Shown: one piece after another, positions 63,597-64,000 of the stretch
Numbering within the stretch: the stretch's first letter is position 1
Layout of the letters: every line of letters starts with the position of its first letter
Source: Salipiger profundus
Lineage (GTDB): Bacteria > Pseudomonadota > Alphaproteobacteria > Rhodobacterales > Rhodobacteraceae
Direction of reading: 5' to 3'
Assembly: GCF_001969385.1 (NCBI RefSeq)
Contig: NZ_CP014796.1
Location: 1,195,501 to 1,259,500 of the forward strand
DNA length: 64,000 nucleotides
The notes under the pieces: generated by a model
The model's input: the letters and a program-made list of their open reading frames with translations, nothing else
The model's database searches: none
Told to the model about the DNA's origin: nothing
Translations under genes and position numbers: made by a program

Positions 63597-64000
63597 TGCA
63601 CCTCGGCGAAAAGCCCGTCGGGCAGGCTGTCCGCCTTGCCGACAAGCTCTTCCCCTCCGAGTTCCGCCATCAGCGAGAGCAGCTTCCCCGCGGCCTCCGC
63701 ATCGACCGGTCCACGCGCCGGAACGCCCCCCAGCCAGTCGTCGCGAAGCTGCTCGAACTCCGCGTCGCTTTTCGCGTTCATCTGCGGGCGCAGCGTCTCC
63801 CATGCGGCCATGTCGTCGGCGAGCATCGCCTTGGCCTCGCGGCTGGCCTCGTAGAACGCTTGAGCGAGCCCCTCGTGCGCGTCGAGGAAATCGCCCTTGA
63901 AGTAGTAACTGAGCAGCGGCACGTCCGGATCGAGCCCAAGCCCCTCGGCCGCCGCCTCGACCGAGATCAGCTCGCGCATGCCGCCGGCCTTCATCTTCGC
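63593..64000 (-). CDS. ABC substrate-binding protein, C-terminal part
   Basis: The last 135 residues of a gene that starts beyond the right edge. KAGGMRELISVEAAAEGLGLDP and FYEASREAKAMLADDMAAWETLRPQMNA fit the C-terminal lobe of SsuA/NrtA-like binding proteins. The substrate cannot be inferred. It overlaps the ATPase start by 4 bases. The upstream residues, signal peptide and any adjacent permease are outside the window. Confidence 0.82.
   Translation of the reverse strand, partial: AKMKAGGMRELISVEAAAEGLGLDPDVPLLSYYFKGDFLDAHEGLAQAFYEASREAKAMLADDMAAWETLRPQMNAKSDAEFEQLRDDWLGGVPARGPVDAEAAGKLLSLMAELGGEELVGKADSLPDGLFAEVQ

Overview
The window is a high-G+C stretch of chromosome from an alphaproteobacterium, most likely a member of the Rhodobacteraceae (roseobacter group). 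Supporting this are the short ATGA/GTGA gene overlaps throughout, the order argH - small lipoprotein - DUF2834 - lysA - DUF4175, gpmI followed by an EnvC-type gene, a monomeric NADP isocitrate dehydrogenase, CtrA-like sites, and two kinds of dispersed repeat that I associate with this family. Genus cannot be fixed by eye. No rRNA, tRNA, CRISPR array, transposase or phage gene was recognised, so this looks like a stable chromosomal backbone.

Layout. (1) 1-13.7 kb: mostly housekeeping. An envC fragment, gpmI, carB, a Cfa-type methyltransferase and aspS, then a copper-resistance operon copA-cueR with a textbook MerR-type promoter, a Cys-rich hypothetical gene and rlmN. (2) 13.7-27.7 kb: a MarR-GNAT fusion, the DUF4175 membrane protein, the lysA/DUF2834/lipoprotein/argH strand with tlpA divergent from it, a di-heme peroxidase, a VOC protein, an extensin-like protein, and tyrA-hisC. 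(3) 26.4-30.6 kb: NAD salvage genes pncA and pncB with a membrane hybrid histidine kinase between them. (4) 30.7-38.1 kb: trhO, a small flagellar island (fliP-fliN-fliH-fliF on one strand, fliL-orf-motE on the other), trxC, an L,D-transpeptidase and a small membrane protein. (5) 38.2-43.1 kb: a TesA-like esterase divergent from a YbbA/YbbP-type ABC system, then an inositol-monophosphatase-family enzyme. (6) 43.1-52.4 kb: a complete pqqABCDE operon, a thioesterase, an OmpR-type two-component pair, a small conserved gene, an importer permease, and an ABC-2 exporter of the kind associated with PQQ-dependent alcohol oxidation. (7) 52.7-64 kb: icd, then the most interesting block, six tightly overlapping genes. 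They encode CcoN-like and CcoO-like oxidase subunits, a membrane-anchored mono-heme cytochrome, a c4-type di-heme cytochrome (TsdB-like), a membrane-anchored TsdA-like thiosulfate dehydrogenase and a CPx copper-type ATPase. A periplasmic beta-rich protein and an importer ATPase plus binding protein close the window.

How the genes may work together. The six-gene block reads as a self-contained route from thiosulfate (TsdA) through a di-heme cytochrome (TsdB-like) to an unusual C-family oxidase, with its own copper pump for cofactor supply. The PQQ operon, its two-component neighbours and the exporter suggest that periplasmic quinoprotein alcohol oxidation also occurs in this organism, although no quinoprotein dehydrogenase lies in the window. 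Both would feed electrons into periplasmic cytochromes, so this part of the chromosome looks dedicated to periplasmic electron donors.
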